Source: Chromatium okenii (GTDB taxonomy: Bacteria; Pseudomonadota; Gammaproteobacteria; Chromatiales; Chromatiaceae). Taken from it: 64,000 nucleotides of DNA. The first letter of the stretch is position 1, and each line of letters begins with the position of its first letter. The position numbers were made by a program, and so were the translations under genes. The notes under the pieces are model-generated. The model was not told the DNA's origin. It worked only from the letters and a program-made list of their open reading frames with translations, and searched no databases. Shown here piece after piece: positions 39,311 through 50,067 of the stretch. The DNA is taken from NCBI RefSeq assembly GCF_002958735.1, contig NZ_PPGH01000013.1, positions 1 through 64,000 of the forward strand, read 5' to 3'.

Positions 39311-39718
39311 TCATGCTTTATGATTAAAAATTAAACCCACTAAACCATCCACATATTGCGCAAATTTTAGTGTTTCTTCGTTGGGAATTTGCCGAATTAA
39401 CTCATCGGTTTTACTGTCAACTACCCGAATCACCATTCGCCCGGAATCTTGATCCATCGCAAAGGTAATCATCTGTTTATTGTTTTGCATCATTTCATTG
39501 ATGCGTTCAACTGCCTTGCTGACACGTTCAACTGAATCAGGTGGCGGATTACCGCTGGCATCAACTGGCGTTTGGGTGGAAACCGGCTGCGCAGTCAGCG
39601 TTGGGATTGGTGCGGGTGCGGCGTCTTCGGTAGATCGTGTTGGTTGATCTGACTTGGTGAGGCGGGAAAGCGCGGCGGGCGATCCGATTGCGCCAAGCGT
39701 GGAAGATTCGCTGACCAT
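39311..39718 (-). CDS. flaG: FlaG family flagellar protein
   Basis: A 135-residue protein with a low-complexity Pro/Thr/Ala N-terminal half and the conserved FlaG C-terminal domain: VERINEMMQNNKQMITFAMDQ, then RMVIRVVDSKTDELIRQIP and LKFAQYVDGLVGLIF. FlaG affects filament length in Pseudomonas and Vibrio relatives. The ATG at 39718 has AGGA about 11 bp upstream. It sits between fliC and fliD in the usual order. Confidence 0.9.
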   Translation of the reverse strand: MVSESSTLGAIGSPAALSRLTKSDQPTRSTEDAAPAPIPTLTAQPVSTQTPVDASGNPPPDSVERVSKAVERINEMMQNNKQMITFAMDQDSGRMVIRVVDSKTDELIRQIPNEETLKFAQYVDGLVGLIFNHKA

Positions 39719-39751
39719 GATCGACCGTCCTTTTGTGTGAGAGGTGTTTTT

Positions 39752-39815
39752 AAATCCCCCCAACCCCCTTTTTCAAAGGGGGCTTTTTGTTTTCTAAAAG
39801 GGGGGCAGGAGGATT
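39752..39815. repeat. Palindromic C/G-run element between flaG and fliC
   Basis: AAATCCCCCC and CCCCCTTT form the left half, and AAAGGGGG then GGCAGGAGGATT the right half, an imperfect palindrome with outer AATCC...GGATT arms. A second, larger copy of the same design lies inside the RND pump gene at 61935-62076. Read from the minus strand, the inner hairpin could terminate or attenuate fliC transcription before flaG. Confidence 0.75.
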
Positions 39816-39825
39816 AGCGATCAGT

Positions 39826-41961
39826 TTAACGCAGGAGTGACATCACCTGTTGCGGTGCGGAGTTGGCTTGCGCCAGCATCGCCGAACTCGCCTGTTGCAA
39901 TACCTGTGCCCGTGACAGATTCGCTGTTTCTTTCGCAAAGTCTGCGTCTACGATCCGTGAACGCGAGGCTTCCGAGTTCTGTTGAATGCCGCCCAAGTTG
40001 CTGATGGTGAAGTCGAGTCGGTTATTGATTGCACCCAAGTCAGACTTGGTGTTGTTGACTTGCTCCAGCGCGTTATCAATAGCGGTAATCGCTTTTTGTG
40101 CACCCTCAGCAGTGGAGATGTCAATGCTGGCGATCGACATGCCGTCTTCACCGTTGCCGTAATTACCGACGCTCAAACCAGTAAGAGCGATGTTGGGATC
40201 CATGCCGCGAGTGATGACGATCTCTTTATCCGAGGTTAGCGTGAAGTCGCCAACATAGGTGCCATCAGTCACTGATAGCCCACCATACGCACCGTTACTT
40301 TCATCGATAACAATGTTGCGCCCGTCGTCAGCAATCAATTGCACACCGCCGCCTAAAGTTGAACCGTCCACACCAGTATCAACTGCCCGTACTCCGGTCT
40401 CTCCTGAAATTTTATTGATCTGCGTCACCAATTCTTGGCGATTGGAGCTAGCGCTGGTGGTAGCACTGAACGAGGTAATCGATACGCCGTTGACAGTTAA
40501 TGCCACAGTACTTGCACTCGTTGAGGTCAATTGCGCAGTCGTACCCTTGGCGACATTCTGATTGACCACTGCCGTCACGCCAGTTTGCTCAGAAACCTTG
40601 TTAAACGCCGCGGCTTTAGCAATCGCGCTGTAACCATTGCCGCCTGATGATGCGGAATCATCAATTGCATACGACGGACCGACCCCAATGCCATTCACCA
40701 TCACATTGGCTGCTGTCATTACCGCTGTGCTGTCATTCAATCGGGATGAGACCTGAGTGCCTTTGCCATTGTAGGTGCCTTCCATAAAGCCAGCATCCGT
40801 CGCCTTGCCGGTTGCATTCGAGGTGATCTTGATATCTTTGCCGCCATCCGCAACCAAAGTTACGGTTCCAGTAGTAATGACGCCGTTGCCACTTGTTGTG
40901 GAAAGTCCACTGATTCCAGTCTTAACGTCTGTGAGCGTTCCCGATACGTTATAAACCGAGATATTCCGCCCATCCTCTGCGAGCAAAGTGATGCCGCCAT
41001 TATCCGTTCCACTGTCAACCGCAGTGACACCGGTCTGCTTGGAGAGCAGATTAATGTCACGCACAAGTCCAGAGCGGGTGGTGGTCATGTCGTCGGATAG
41101 ATTCACACTAATCGACACGTTATTGATCGAAATGACCCCAGCATCGGTCGCGTTAGCCGTCGTCATTGCCGTGCCGCCAACCCGCGTTTCACCGACAACC
41201 GCGGTGACGCCGGTTTCACTAGTTTTCGCATTGATTGCGGCAGCGGTCGCAATCGCACTGGAATTTTTCGCGTCATGCGACGCAGTGTCAGCAGAAGTCA
41301 CTGCTGGATCGATGGTGATGCCGTTGATGATCAGATCACCAGAACTAAAGGGATCGAGGGCTGTTGCCGCTGAAGTCATTGTTGCAGCCGCACTCGTACC
41401 AGTCCCTACTCCGGATTTGGCAAAAGACGTGATGCCTGCCGAATCAGAAACGCCCAGCTCTTTGGAGGTCATCGCACTAATGTTGACGCTGATCGTTTCG
41501 TTCGATTCAGCACCGATCTGTAATTTCACATCGCTTGAGGAGCCGTCAAGCAAGTTCAGACCATTGAAATTGGTACTGCCAGAAATGCGGTCGAGTTCTT
41601 TAACTAACTGCTGCGTTTCAGCATTCAGCGTGGTGCGGTTGCCGGAGGTGTAGGTTCCGTTCGCCGATTGCACCGATAACTCGCGCATCCGCTGCAAAAT
41701 GTTACTGGATTCAGTCAACGCACTTTCAGCGGTTTGCACCAACGAAATACCATCATTGGCATTGCGGGTGGCTTGTTCTAAACCGCGGACTTGTGAAGTC
41801 AAGCGGTTAGCGATGGCGGAACCGGCGGCATCATCTTTCGCAGAGTTGATGCGCATTCCGCTGCTCAACCGCTCCATGGTTTGACCTAGGGTATTCTGCG
41901 ATTTTGTGATATTCCGCTGTGCGTTCAGCGACGCCATATTGGTATTGATGACTAATGACAT
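39826..41961 (-). CDS. fliC: Flagellin, large form
   Basis: A 711-residue filament subunit. The N-terminal D0/D1 part ([50 protein letters not shown]) and the C-terminal part ([37 protein letters not shown]) are canonical. The roughly 430-residue middle is Ala/Thr/Gly-rich and contains two flagellin-IN-like modules, each with TGVTAVV at the start, a TGV(T/R)AVD core and AEDGRNI or ADDGRNI near the end. The ATG follows TTAGGAGAGCAGTC, and a sigma-28 promoter lies about 85 bp upstream. Confidence 0.95.
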   Translation of the reverse strand: MSLVINTNMASLNAQRNITKSQNTLGQTMERLSSGMRINSAKDDAAGSAIANRLTSQVRGLEQATRNANDGISLVQTAESALTESSNILQRMRELSVQSANGTYTSGNRTTLNAETQQLVKELDRISGSTNFNGLNLLDGSSSDVKLQIGAESNETISVNISAMTSKELGVSDSAGITSFAKSGVGTGTSAAATMTSAATALDPFSSGDLIINGITIDPAVTSADTASHDAKNSSAIATAAAINAKTSETGVTAVVGETRVGGTAMTTANATDAGVISINNVSISVNLSDDMTTTRSGLVRDINLLSKQTGVTAVDSGTDNGGITLLAEDGRNISVYNVSGTLTDVKTGISGLSTTSGNGVITTGTVTLVADGGKDIKITSNATGKATDAGFMEGTYNGKGTQVSSRLNDSTAVMTAANVMVNGIGVGPSYAIDDSASSGGNGYSAIAKAAAFNKVSEQTGVTAVVNQNVAKGTTAQLTSTSASTVALTVNGVSITSFSATTSASSNRQELVTQINKISGETGVRAVDTGVDGSTLGGGVQLIADDGRNIVIDESNGAYGGLSVTDGTYVGDFTLTSDKEIVITRGMDPNIALTGLSVGNYGNGEDGMSIASIDISTAEGAQKAITAIDNALEQVNNTKSDLGAINNRLDFTISNLGGIQQNSEASRSRIVDADFAKETANLSRAQVLQQASSAMLAQANSAPQQVMSLLR

Positions 41962-42044
41962 GACTGCTCTCCTAACGTGATCAAATCGGCTGAACTGCTA
42001 ACTCAATAAGCGGTAAGCCGGGACAAAGAGGTCGTTCAGTGCCA

Positions 42045-42071
42045 CTAACGGCGAGCGCCAGAAAACCTTTA
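42045..42071 (-). promoter_or_regulatory. Sigma-28 (FliA) promoter of fliC
   Basis: On the minus strand the sequence reads TAAAGGTT, 11 bases, then GCCGTTAG. The consensus is TAAAGTTT-N11-GCCGATAA, so spacing is exact and 13 of 16 positions match. It lies about 85 bp upstream of the flagellin ATG. Confidence 0.85.
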
Positions 42072-42129
42072 ATTTGACTGCATCATCTTCTGGAATGATT
42101 TTGCGCGATAACGAAAAGAGCCTAAATCC

Positions 42130-43080
42130 ATGACATTACCTAATCTAAACCCAATCAATACATCTCACCTCAGCCTGCCTGATGTCATTTTGAAACATGC
42201 CAGCACCGTGATTCTCGGCAAGGATCACGAATTGCGGCTGGCGCTGACATGCTTGCTGGCGCAGGGACATTTGCTGATTGAGGACGTGCCGGGCGTCGGC
42301 AAAACTACGCTGGCACATTTGCTGGCGCGGCTGCTCGGTTTGGATTACGCCCGCATTCAATTCACGAGCGATTTATTGCCTGCTGATGTCATTGGCGTGG
42401 CAGTGTATGACCGCGCTGCGGAGAGCTTCCGTTTTCATCCCGGACCGATTTTTTCGCAATTAGTGCTGGCAGATGAAATCAATCGCGCCACACCAAAAGC
42501 GCAGAGCGCATTGCTGGAAGCGATGGAAGAACGGCAGGTGACAGTTGAAGGCGAAACGCGCCCATTGCCGGAGCCATTTTTTGTGATTGGTACACAAAAT
42601 CCACTATTTCAAATCGGTACTTTTCCACTGCCGGAATCGCAACTTGATCGGTTTTTAATGCGCATTCGACTGGGTTATCCCGAAGCCGTGCAGGAAAAAC
42701 GGCTGCTCGCTGGTGAAGATCGGCGAGCGATGGTAGCGCGGCAAGCGCCAGTATTGACGAATGCGCAATTGCTGGCGCTGCAACAACAGGTTATTGCAAT
42801 TCACGCCGCACCACCGATCATTGATTATATTCACGCGATTTTGCAATTCACTCGCGGTTCAGAGCGATTCATTTATGGATTATCGCCTCGTGCTGGGCTG
42901 GGTATTTTGCACGCAGCAAAAGCCTGGGCATTATTAGCAGCGCGGGAATATGTCATTCCAGAAGATGTGCAAGCGGTATTGCCGGCTTGTGCAATTCATC
43001 GGTTAGTTGGTGGAGAGCCGGGGCAGCGGATTGGTGAAGATGAAGTAGCAGCATTTATTCTGAATGGAGTGGCGCTATGA
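42130..43080 (+). CDS. MoxR-family AAA+ ATPase
   Basis: A 316-residue AAA+ ATPase: Walker A EDVPGVGKTTLA, RIQFTSDLLPADVIG, Walker B LVLADEINRATPKAQSALLEAMEE, sensor FFVIGTQNP and LPESQLDRF. MoxR proteins act as chaperones for metal-cofactor insertion or for VWA-domain partners, and their genes are normally followed by DUF58, transglutaminase-like and VWA genes. Here none of these follows, only a 12-codon frame. It is divergent from fliC. Confidence 0.92.
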   Translation: MTLPNLNPINTSHLSLPDVILKHASTVILGKDHELRLALTCLLAQGHLLIEDVPGVGKTTLAHLLARLLGLDYARIQFTSDLLPADVIGVAVYDRAAESFRFHPGPIFSQLVLADEINRATPKAQSALLEAMEERQVTVEGETRPLPEPFFVIGTQNPLFQIGTFPLPESQLDRFLMRIRLGYPEAVQEKRLLAGEDRRAMVARQAPVLTNAQLLALQQQVIAIHAAPPIIDYIHAILQFTRGSERFIYGLSPRAGLGILHAAKAWALLAAREYVIPEDVQAVLPACAIHRLVGGEPGQRIGEDEVAAFILNGVAL

Positions 43081-43115
43081 CAGCGGGTAATCAATTCAGT
43101 AAAACAAGTAGATAG
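43077..43115 (+). pseudogene. Twelve-codon remnant overlapping the moxR stop
   Basis: An ATG overlapping the moxR stop (ATGA) opens a frame of only 12 codons ending in TAG. In typical loci the DUF58 gene starts at exactly this position, so this may be its truncated start. The sequence is too short for any homology claim, and the hairpin at 43107 begins inside it. Confidence 0.3.
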
Positions 43116-43157
43116 AGCTCACAATCCTAATCCCAGTTGATTGTGGCGCTATCTACT
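43107..43157. terminator. Imperfect long hairpin downstream of moxR
   Basis: AGTAGATAG pairs with CTATCTACT (9 bp) and CACAATC with GATTGTG (7 bp), separated by small internal mismatches, with loop CTAATCCCAGTT. It lies between the convergent moxR and RTX genes and is probably a terminator for one or both. There is no clear T-tract. Confidence 0.5.
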
Positions 43158-43227
43158 GTTGTTTCATAAAGATCGTGGTGAAAAGCAGTATTAAATTCAG
43201 AACGAAAAATACTGCTTTTGAATCTAA

Positions 43228-46200
43228 TTAAAGCACGAAATCAGCAGCTACCATCGGTGTTGTGACTCCTGTCAACTGAATGGCAAAATCAGCCACTTTA
43301 TCGCCATTAATATCACCCGTAACTAGCACGTTGCCTGCATTGATCTCAAAGCGCAACTCACCGACTTTTCCACCAAAGGCTGCATTACTAATGAACGCAA
43401 ATGTTCCCGAATAGAACGCTAGTGATGACAAATCGATTATATCACCCTGTGCATGTACAAAATCACTGATAACATCGGGATCAGAAACCTTGCTATCACT
43501 GGGTAGGTTAAAACAGAAAGAGTCAGCACCCAGATCGCCTTGCAGCGTATCCTTGCCGTCGCCGCCGTTAAGCGTGTCGTTGCCTGAACCACCAATTAAC
43601 GTATTGCTAGCAGCGTTGCCCGTCAGGCTATTATTGAGTGAGTTGCCAGTTCCGTTAATGCTGACTTTTTTCGTGTCCAGTAACTGCAAATTCTCAACGT
43701 TGTCACTGAGTGTAAAACTGACGTTGGATTGAACCGTATCAATCTGGGTTAGCTGGCTATTCTTCTCAATTACCACATCGAGCGAATTATCGACGATATA
43801 AATGTCATTGCCGTCTCCTCCTGTCAGGGTATCAATACCAGCACCACCATTCAGCAGATTGTCGCCTGTATTGCCAATCAGAATATCGTTGGACTTGCTA
43901 CCAATCAGGTTCTCAATATTAATCAGGATATCCCGACCAGAACCGCCTGTATTCTGTATATCACTGGTTACTAAACTGACCTCAACTGCTGCAGAACCTG
44001 CATAGGAAACTGTGTCAACACCGCCACCGCCATTGATAATATTGTTCGCTGTGCTAACAGTGATGATGTCATTGAAATTGCTGCCGTTTAAATTCTCAAT
44101 ATTCAGCAGCGTGTCTTTACCGGAACCACCTGTTGCTTGAGCACTTTTACTGCTCAGATCAACAGTAATTACCGCAGTCGCACTTTCATAAGAGACGGTA
44201 TCGCTTCCGCCCAAACCATCCAGCACGTTATCTTTATCAGTGCCAATCAAAAAATCATCATAACTGCTGCCAGTCAAATTGCTGAAGCTGCCATTCAACA
44301 GCGTATCCGTTCCAGAACCCCCAGTGACCTGTGCTGCCGTCAAAGATAGATTAACACGAATACCAGTAATTGCTCCAAACTGATAGGACACCGTATTCAC
44401 ACCGCCCTGACCATCCAGCACATTATTGCCAACGTTGGCATAGATGACATTTGCCAGTGCATTACCAGTACCACTGAGGTTATCTGATCCCAATAATTGT
44501 AAGTTCTCGACATTCATAGGGAGCGTGTAGCTAATGTCGGTCAATACTGTATCAATTCCTTCTGAAGGTTGTTCAATAACCGTATCAGAAATCGTGTCAA
44601 CCACATAACTGTCATTGCCATTGCCACCTTTTAATTGGTCAGAGCCTGCCATACCATCAAGGAAGTTAGCCTTACTGTTACCAATGATAGTATTTGACAG
44701 TTCATTGCCTGTTCCGTTAATCGCATCATTGCCAGTTAGGGTCAGTTGTTCCACATTGGCATTCAAGACATGGCTCACACTCGATAGCACGATGTCAGTT
44801 TCAGTTGTTGCCGAATTGGTTTCAATCACAAGATCAGCGTTATCAACGATATAAGTATCGTTACCGTCACCACCTATCAAACGATCTGCTCCACTTGAGC
44901 CATCCAATCGATTTGCCTTGCTATTACCGGTCAACGTATCGTTGTATTGGCTGCCAATAAGGTTCTCGATGTTAATGAAGGTATCCTTCCCAGAACCACG
45001 GGTGTATTGAATACCAGTGGTGTCTAAAGAGATTAAAACACCCGCATAGGCTGCATCAGCGCCCGCAAAATCTGCTTTTGAATCAACCCTTGATTCATAA
45101 GATACTGTATCGATACCAAGCCCACCATCGAAAACGTTATCTCCTGTATTGGCATACAAAACGTTATTCAGTTTGTTCCCTGTGGCATTGATGTTCGCAC
45201 CGCCCATCAATTGCAATTTTTCAACGTTCTCAGTCAGAGTATAGCTAATGGTTGATTTAACGAGATCAACCTGATCATCCACTATTGCTGTATTCTCTTC
45301 AGTTACCATGTCACCAACGTTGTCAACGTAATAGACATCGTTGCTATCTCCGCCCTTCATGGTATCTGCACCACCAAGACCATCTAGGACATTTTGATCA
45401 TCATTACCAACCAGAAGGTTGTTCAGAATATTGCCGGTACCATTGATGTGGTATCTATAACCAGAAATAGCTTGTAGTTCTAGATTTTCAACATTGCTAG
45501 TTAGCGTATAGCTGATGAAAGAACGCACGGTATCAATCCCGCCGGCTGTTCCTGAAGAGTCCTCTTCGACTTGATCGTAAACATCGCCATAAAGAATGGA
45601 GCCGTAAGAATATTTATAGTAGGAGTCATCGACGAGGTAAATATCATTACCATCGCCACCACTCATCGTATCAACACCATCTCCGCCATCTAAGATGTTG
45701 TTGCCAGCGTTGCCAGTAATAACATTACCAAGTGTGTTTCCCGTGCCGTTGATATGAGCGCTGCCAGTCAGATTTAAATTCTCGACATTCGCATCCAGCT
45801 CATAACTAACCGATGCATTGACTGTATCTCCAATACCATCGTCGTTTTCATTAACCTGATCGCCATCATCATCAGCGATGTAGAGATCAGCGCCAGCACC
45901 ACCGATCATAACGTCAGCATTCGCACCGCCGTCTAACGTATCATTACCACCCATGCCAAAAAGTAAATCGGATATTGATCCACCGGTGAATAGCATATTA
46001 GAAGAATCGTCGTTGACGGTAGCAGTAGTGTCATCGCCAACTAATAATTTACTGCCGTTGATGAAGGTCACGTTTTTCGAAGTCAATTGTCCCAGGCTGA
46101 CATTGCCGAACGTAAACGATTTTCCTGCATAACTAAATTGCAGGTTATTTTCGACCGGGCTAACCTTACCTAAACCTGCACTAATGGCGGGATCATCGAA

Positions 46201-46275
46201 CTGGAAAATGTCAGTTAGCGGATTAAACGCGATTGAATCCCCGTTTTTAATCGTACTGAATTTAAATGTTGCCAT
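43228..46275 (-). CDS. RTX-type calcium-binding repeat protein
   Basis: A 1015-residue acidic protein without an N-terminal signal peptide. It contains about seven clusters of GGxGxDxhx nonapeptide repeats (GGAGADLYIADDDGD; GGDGNDIYLVDD; GGDGNDTYIVDN), separated by about 100-residue modules with V(S/N)YTLT.NVENL and NGTGN.LNN. The end (SFCFNLPSDSKVSDPD, then DIIDLSSLAFY and a C-terminal VAADFVL) is of the serralysin/type I secretion kind. Inferred: exported by a type I system and folding in calcium. No hlyB/hlyD/tolC-type genes are adjacent. The ATG at 46275 follows GGAGACAAGA; the start at 46287 would overlap this site. Confidence 0.88.
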   Translation of the reverse strand: MATFKFSTIKNGDSIAFNPLTDIFQFDDPAISAGLGKVSPVENNLQFSYAGKSFTFGNVSLGQLTSKNVTFINGSKLLVGDDTTATVNDDSSNMLFTGGSISDLLFGMGGNDTLDGGANADVMIGGAGADLYIADDDGDQVNENDDGIGDTVNASVSYELDANVENLNLTGSAHINGTGNTLGNVITGNAGNNILDGGDGVDTMSGGDGNDIYLVDDSYYKYSYGSILYGDVYDQVEEDSSGTAGGIDTVRSFISYTLTSNVENLELQAISGYRYHINGTGNILNNLLVGNDDQNVLDGLGGADTMKGGDSNDVYYVDNVGDMVTEENTAIVDDQVDLVKSTISYTLTENVEKLQLMGGANINATGNKLNNVLYANTGDNVFDGGLGIDTVSYESRVDSKADFAGADAAYAGVLISLDTTGIQYTRGSGKDTFINIENLIGSQYNDTLTGNSKANRLDGSSGADRLIGGDGNDTYIVDNADLVIETNSATTETDIVLSSVSHVLNANVEQLTLTGNDAINGTGNELSNTIIGNSKANFLDGMAGSDQLKGGNGNDSYVVDTISDTVIEQPSEGIDTVLTDISYTLPMNVENLQLLGSDNLSGTGNALANVIYANVGNNVLDGQGGVNTVSYQFGAITGIRVNLSLTAAQVTGGSGTDTLLNGSFSNLTGSSYDDFLIGTDKDNVLDGLGGSDTVSYESATAVITVDLSSKSAQATGGSGKDTLLNIENLNGSNFNDIITVSTANNIINGGGGVDTVSYAGSAAVEVSLVTSDIQNTGGSGRDILINIENLIGSKSNDILIGNTGDNLLNGGAGIDTLTGGDGNDIYIVDNSLDVVIEKNSQLTQIDTVQSNVSFTLSDNVENLQLLDTKKVSINGTGNSLNNSLTGNAASNTLIGGSGNDTLNGGDGKDTLQGDLGADSFCFNLPSDSKVSDPDVISDFVHAQGDIIDLSSLAFYSGTFAFISNAAFGGKVGELRFEINAGNVLVTGDINGDKVADFAIQLTGVTTPMVAADFVL

Positions 46276-46419
46276 TCTTGTCTCCAACTAAAATGAATTT
46301 AAGCCGTTCAATCAACGGCGATAGTCTGTCACCTTGAGAACGAAAATCACCCATTCAAACAACAAAACTTTCTGCTAAAATAACACCTCGTTCCTAGGCA
46401 TTGTCAAGGCAATTTTTCG

Positions 46420-47805
46420 ATGCTACAGATTTACAACACCCTGACCCGTCAGAAAGAATTCTTCCAAACGATTGAACCCAATAAGGTGCGGATGTATGTC
46501 TGCGGCATGACGGTTTATGACTATTGTCATCTCGGTCATGCGCGAGTGCTGGTGGTTTTCGATGTGGTTTATCGCTATTTACAGGCGCTTGGCTATGACG
46601 TGACCTATTTGCGCAACATTACCGATATTGATGACAAGATCATTCGTCGTGCTGCCGAAAATGGCGAACCATTTACCGCATTAACCGAGCGTTTTATTCA
46701 AGCCATGCACGAGGATTCAGCGGCGCTTAGTATTTTGCCGCCGACTGCGGAACCACGTGCTACTGCGCACATTGCCGAAATCATCGCAATGGTGAATGCG
46801 CTGATTGATAAAGGTTTTGCGTATGCTGCTGACAATGGCGATGTTTATTATTCTGTTAGTCAATTCGCCGATTACGGCAAATTGTCCGGTAAAAATCCGC
46901 AAGACCTTCGTGCTGGTGCTCGCGTGGATATTGATGAAGCAAAGCGCGATCCATTGGATTTCGTATTATGGAAAGCGGCAAAACCTGATGAACCATTTTG
47001 GGAATCGCCGTGGGGCAATGGACGACCAGGTTGGCATATTGAATGCTCGGCAATGAGTACCTGCGCTTTAGGTAATCATTTCGATATTCACGGCGGCGGT
47101 GCTGATCTTCAATTTCCGCATCACGAAAATGAAATTGCACAATCAGAAGCAGCGACTGGCGAGCAATATGTGAATGTGTGGATGCACAACGGTTTTGTAC
47201 GGATCAATGAAGAAAAGATGTCTAAATCGTTAGGCAATTTCTTTACTGTGCGCGAGATTTTGCAGCGTTATCGCGCTGAAGAAATCCGCTATTTCATTCT
47301 CACCAGTCAATATCGTAGCCCGTTAAATTATGACGATGATAATTTGCAAAATGCACGCCATGCGTTGACGCGCTGCTATACGGCTTTGCGGGGATTGCCA
47401 ATTGCTGCGCCAGCAGATGATGCGTCGTTTAACGAACGCTTTCATGCAGCGATGGATGATGATTTTAATACGCCAGAAGCATTGGCGGTGTTATTCGATG
47501 TGGTGCGTGAAATGAATCGTATTCGCGCAATTGATGTGAATCGCGCTGCGGCACTTGGTGCGCAATTGCGAACGCTCGGCGCGGTGCTCGGTATTTTACA
47601 AGCCGATGCAGATGAGTATTTGCGCGGTAATGCGACGGATGACGGATTAACCGATGCAGCAATTGATGATTTAATTGCGCAGCGTATTCAAGCTCGCGCC
47701 GCAAAACAATGGGTAGAAGCGGATCGAATTCGTGCCGTTTTAACCGAAGCAGGAATTGTGTTAGAAGACGGTGCACAGGGCACAATTTGGCGGCGCAGTT
47801 CATAA
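46420..47805 (+). CDS. cysS: Cysteinyl-tRNA synthetase
   Basis: A class I synthetase, 461 residues, the normal length. HIGH motif as HLGHAR (37-42), zinc ligand C28 in [12 protein letters not shown] with further ligands in HIECSAM and FPHHENE, and [10 protein letters not shown]. It activates cysteine and charges tRNA-Cys. It converges with cysE, 24 bp between stops, so cysteine synthesis and use lie side by side, though on opposite strands. Confidence 0.97.
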   Translation: MLQIYNTLTRQKEFFQTIEPNKVRMYVCGMTVYDYCHLGHARVLVVFDVVYRYLQALGYDVTYLRNITDIDDKIIRRAAENGEPFTALTERFIQAMHEDSAALSILPPTAEPRATAHIAEIIAMVNALIDKGFAYAADNGDVYYSVSQFADYGKLSGKNPQDLRAGARVDIDEAKRDPLDFVLWKAAKPDEPFWESPWGNGRPGWHIECSAMSTCALGNHFDIHGGGADLQFPHHENEIAQSEAATGEQYVNVWMHNGFVRINEEKMSKSLGNFFTVREILQRYRAEEIRYFILTSQYRSPLNYDDDNLQNARHALTRCYTALRGLPIAAPADDASFNERFHAAMDDDFNTPEALAVLFDVVREMNRIRAIDVNRAAALGAQLRTLGAVLGILQADADEYLRGNATDDGLTDAAIDDLIAQRIQARAAKQWVEADRIRAVLTEAGIVLEDGAQGTIWRRSS

Positions 47806-47829
47806 AACTGAATTGAAATAACGAAATGG

Positions 47830-48621
47830 TTATTCAGTGAGTTTATTTGCACCAAGCGGAATTTCCGCATCAGTCGCTGGCGCGAGGATGACTGTATCCA
47901 AATCGCCGTCATGCTCGAAGTGTGGCATCAATTCGCGGCTTTCGAGCACCTGCGAAATCTTCTCAACCCGTTGATCCATCGTGTGAATATGGTCGAGCAT
48001 TCGATTGATCGCATTCGCAATCGGATCGGGCGCGTCGCGGGTCGCGCCGTAAGCATCAAAGCCGATGCGTTTGGCGGTGTCGGCGCGGCGCTGGGCTGCG
48101 GCATTTTCGGGCGGTTCAATAATGCGTCCGGGGATGCCGACCGCCGTCGCGCCAGCGGGCACGGATTTGACCACGACGGCGTTGGAGCCGATTCGTGCTC
48201 CGTCGCCGATCTCAATCGGACCGAGCACTTTTGCGCCAGCTCCAACCACGACATCGCGCCCAAGTGTCGGATGGCGCTTGCCTTTTTGCCAACTGGTGCC
48301 GCCAAGCGTGACGCCGTGATAGAGCGTGCAATCGTCGCCAATCACCGCCGTTTCACCGATGACCACGCCCATTCCGTGATCAATAAAAAAGCGCCGCCCA
48401 ATCACTGCGCCAGGATGAATTTCGATGCCGGTGAATAATCGGCTGAGATTGGCGAGTGCTCGCGCTAACCATTTGAAATTGTTAATCCACAGCCGATGCG
48501 CCAGCCGATGCGCCAGCATCGCGTGAACGCCGGGATACAGCGTGAACACTTCAAAGCGGGTTCGCGCTGCCGGATCGCGCTCAAACACGCAGGCAATATC
48601 TTCTCTTAAACGTTTGAACAT
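47830..48621 (-). CDS. cysE: Serine O-acetyltransferase
   Basis: Makes O-acetylserine, the precursor for cysteine synthesis. 263 residues with the left-handed beta-helix hexapeptide repeats ([30 protein letters not shown]), the catalytic His/Asp in [10 protein letters not shown] and the [15 protein letters not shown] loop. A C-terminal extension of about 70 residues ends in acidic residues. It is somewhat shorter at the N-terminus than E. coli CysE, as in many proteobacterial and plant-type forms. Confidence 0.93.
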   Translation of the reverse strand: MFKRLREDIACVFERDPAARTRFEVFTLYPGVHAMLAHRLAHRLWINNFKWLARALANLSRLFTGIEIHPGAVIGRRFFIDHGMGVVIGETAVIGDDCTLYHGVTLGGTSWQKGKRHPTLGRDVVVGAGAKVLGPIEIGDGARIGSNAVVVKSVPAGATAVGIPGRIIEPPENAAAQRRADTAKRIGFDAYGATRDAPDPIANAINRMLDHIHTMDQRVEKISQVLESRELMPHFEHDGDLDTVILAPATDAEIPLGANKLTE

Positions 48622-48638
48622 GTTGCAGTTTTCAATTG

Positions 48639-50054
48639 TTAATGAACGGTGCGCAGGCGCGGATCAAACGCATCCCGCACGACATCGGCAAACAGATTTG
48701 CTGCCAAAACCAGAATAAACATGAAACTAAATGCGGCCGCCAGCGACCACCACACGACCGGCTCTCGCGCCAGTTCCAGCCGGGCGCTGTTAATCATATT
48801 GCCCCAGCTGTTCATCGTCGGATCAACGCCGATGTTGACATACGACAGCACTGCTTCCGCCAACACCAGTCCGCTGAAATCCAGCACCAGCGTCATCAGC
48901 ACGATGTGCATCACGTTGGGCAAAATGTGGCGGGTGAGAATGGTGAAATGTCCCACGCTGAGCGCCAGCGCCGCTTGCACATATTCCACTTCGCGCAGTT
49001 TCAACGCCTCGCCGCGCAGCAGCCGACACAATCCCGTCCAACTGGTGACGCCGAGAATCAGGCACAAAAACAGCAGCCGCAAATCCGCTCGCTCGACCAA
49101 ACTGGTGAACTCATCGGCGTGATTAGTCATGTACACCTGCAACATCAAAATCGCGGCAGCAATCAGCAACACGCCGGGAATAGCGTTTAACGTGGTGTAA
49201 AGATACTGAATCAGGTCGTCCACCCAGCCGCGAAAATAGCCCGCCGCAATGCCCAGCAACAGCGCCGCTGGCAGCATCACCAGCGTCGTTAACGTGCCAA
49301 TCAATAAGCCGGTGCGCACACTTTTCAGGGTTTGATAAAACACATCTTCGCCCACCTTGTCCGTGCCGAGCAGGTGATAACTCGCTGCCAATTCCGCTGC
49401 GATAAATCCCAGTAAAAACAACATGCCGAGTGTGATCAACGCGGTGCGCCACGGCAGCGCAGTCCGTCCGGTGCGAATGTCCGCTGCAACTTGCGCCAGC
49501 GATGCAGTGCGTCGCCGCGCCAGCAACCACAGCCATCCTGCGCTGAAAAATGCCCATGCAATCAAACCTTTCAACGCGCCGATGAGCGTCCGTGCGGCGA
49601 TGTCGGCAGCGCGTTCGGTGTCGGGATCGCGGAGATTGCGCCCGCCGTATTGCAGACGCGGATAAGCGCGATTCAGGCTGCCATCTGGTTGTTCAATTGC
49701 TTCTTTAACAAAGAGATGCGTCGCAAAAGGCGCGGAGTAGGTTTTTTCTTGCTGGGTACGCAAATCGCTCAACGCAAGATCGAGCAGGCTCATTACGTCG
49801 GGCGCGTATTGTGCTGGCGCAGTGCTGGCGCTGGTTTCCAGTCGCAGCCGCACATGCACGGTGTCAAGCACACCAATCAGCGCGTAACTGCCGAGCACCA
49901 GCAGCGTCACCATGCCGACCGGCGAGCGCAGCACCCGTCGCCACGGAGCGCGGAGATGTTCGTGACGCGCCGCATAAACGCCAAATCCCAGCGCCAGCGC
50001 GAGGAGCACAAACACGAGCGCATCTGTCCATAAAATCACTGGAATCAACGGCAT
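48639..50054 (-). CDS. Peptide/microcin-type ABC transporter permease (DppC/YejE-like)
   Basis: A 471-residue inner-membrane permease. The C-terminal half is a binding-protein-dependent transport module with the EAA loop near [20 protein letters not shown], followed by [10 protein letters not shown] and an [16 protein letters not shown] end. The N-terminal half is longer than in DppC, with extra helices at about 10-28, 45-63 and 160-180 and a large periplasmic loop between. It is downstream of the DppB-like gene by 13 bp. No ATPase or solute-binding protein is in the window, so the substrate is unknown. Confidence 0.87.
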   Translation of the reverse strand: MPLIPVILWTDALVFVLLALALGFGVYAARHEHLRAPWRRVLRSPVGMVTLLVLGSYALIGVLDTVHVRLRLETSASTAPAQYAPDVMSLLDLALSDLRTQQEKTYSAPFATHLFVKEAIEQPDGSLNRAYPRLQYGGRNLRDPDTERAADIAARTLIGALKGLIAWAFFSAGWLWLLARRRTASLAQVAADIRTGRTALPWRTALITLGMLFLLGFIAAELAASYHLLGTDKVGEDVFYQTLKSVRTGLLIGTLTTLVMLPAALLLGIAAGYFRGWVDDLIQYLYTTLNAIPGVLLIAAAILMLQVYMTNHADEFTSLVERADLRLLFLCLILGVTSWTGLCRLLRGEALKLREVEYVQAALALSVGHFTILTRHILPNVMHIVLMTLVLDFSGLVLAEAVLSYVNIGVDPTMNSWGNMINSARLELAREPVVWWSLAAAFSFMFILVLAANLFADVVRDAFDPRLRTVH

Positions 50055-50067
50055 GGCATTGGCAACC

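Noticed and set aside
48636-50033. Several plus-strand frames of 80-184 codons opposite the DppC-like permease
   Set aside because: Arg/His/Gln-rich low-quality translations antisense to a conserved membrane protein; no family resemblance.
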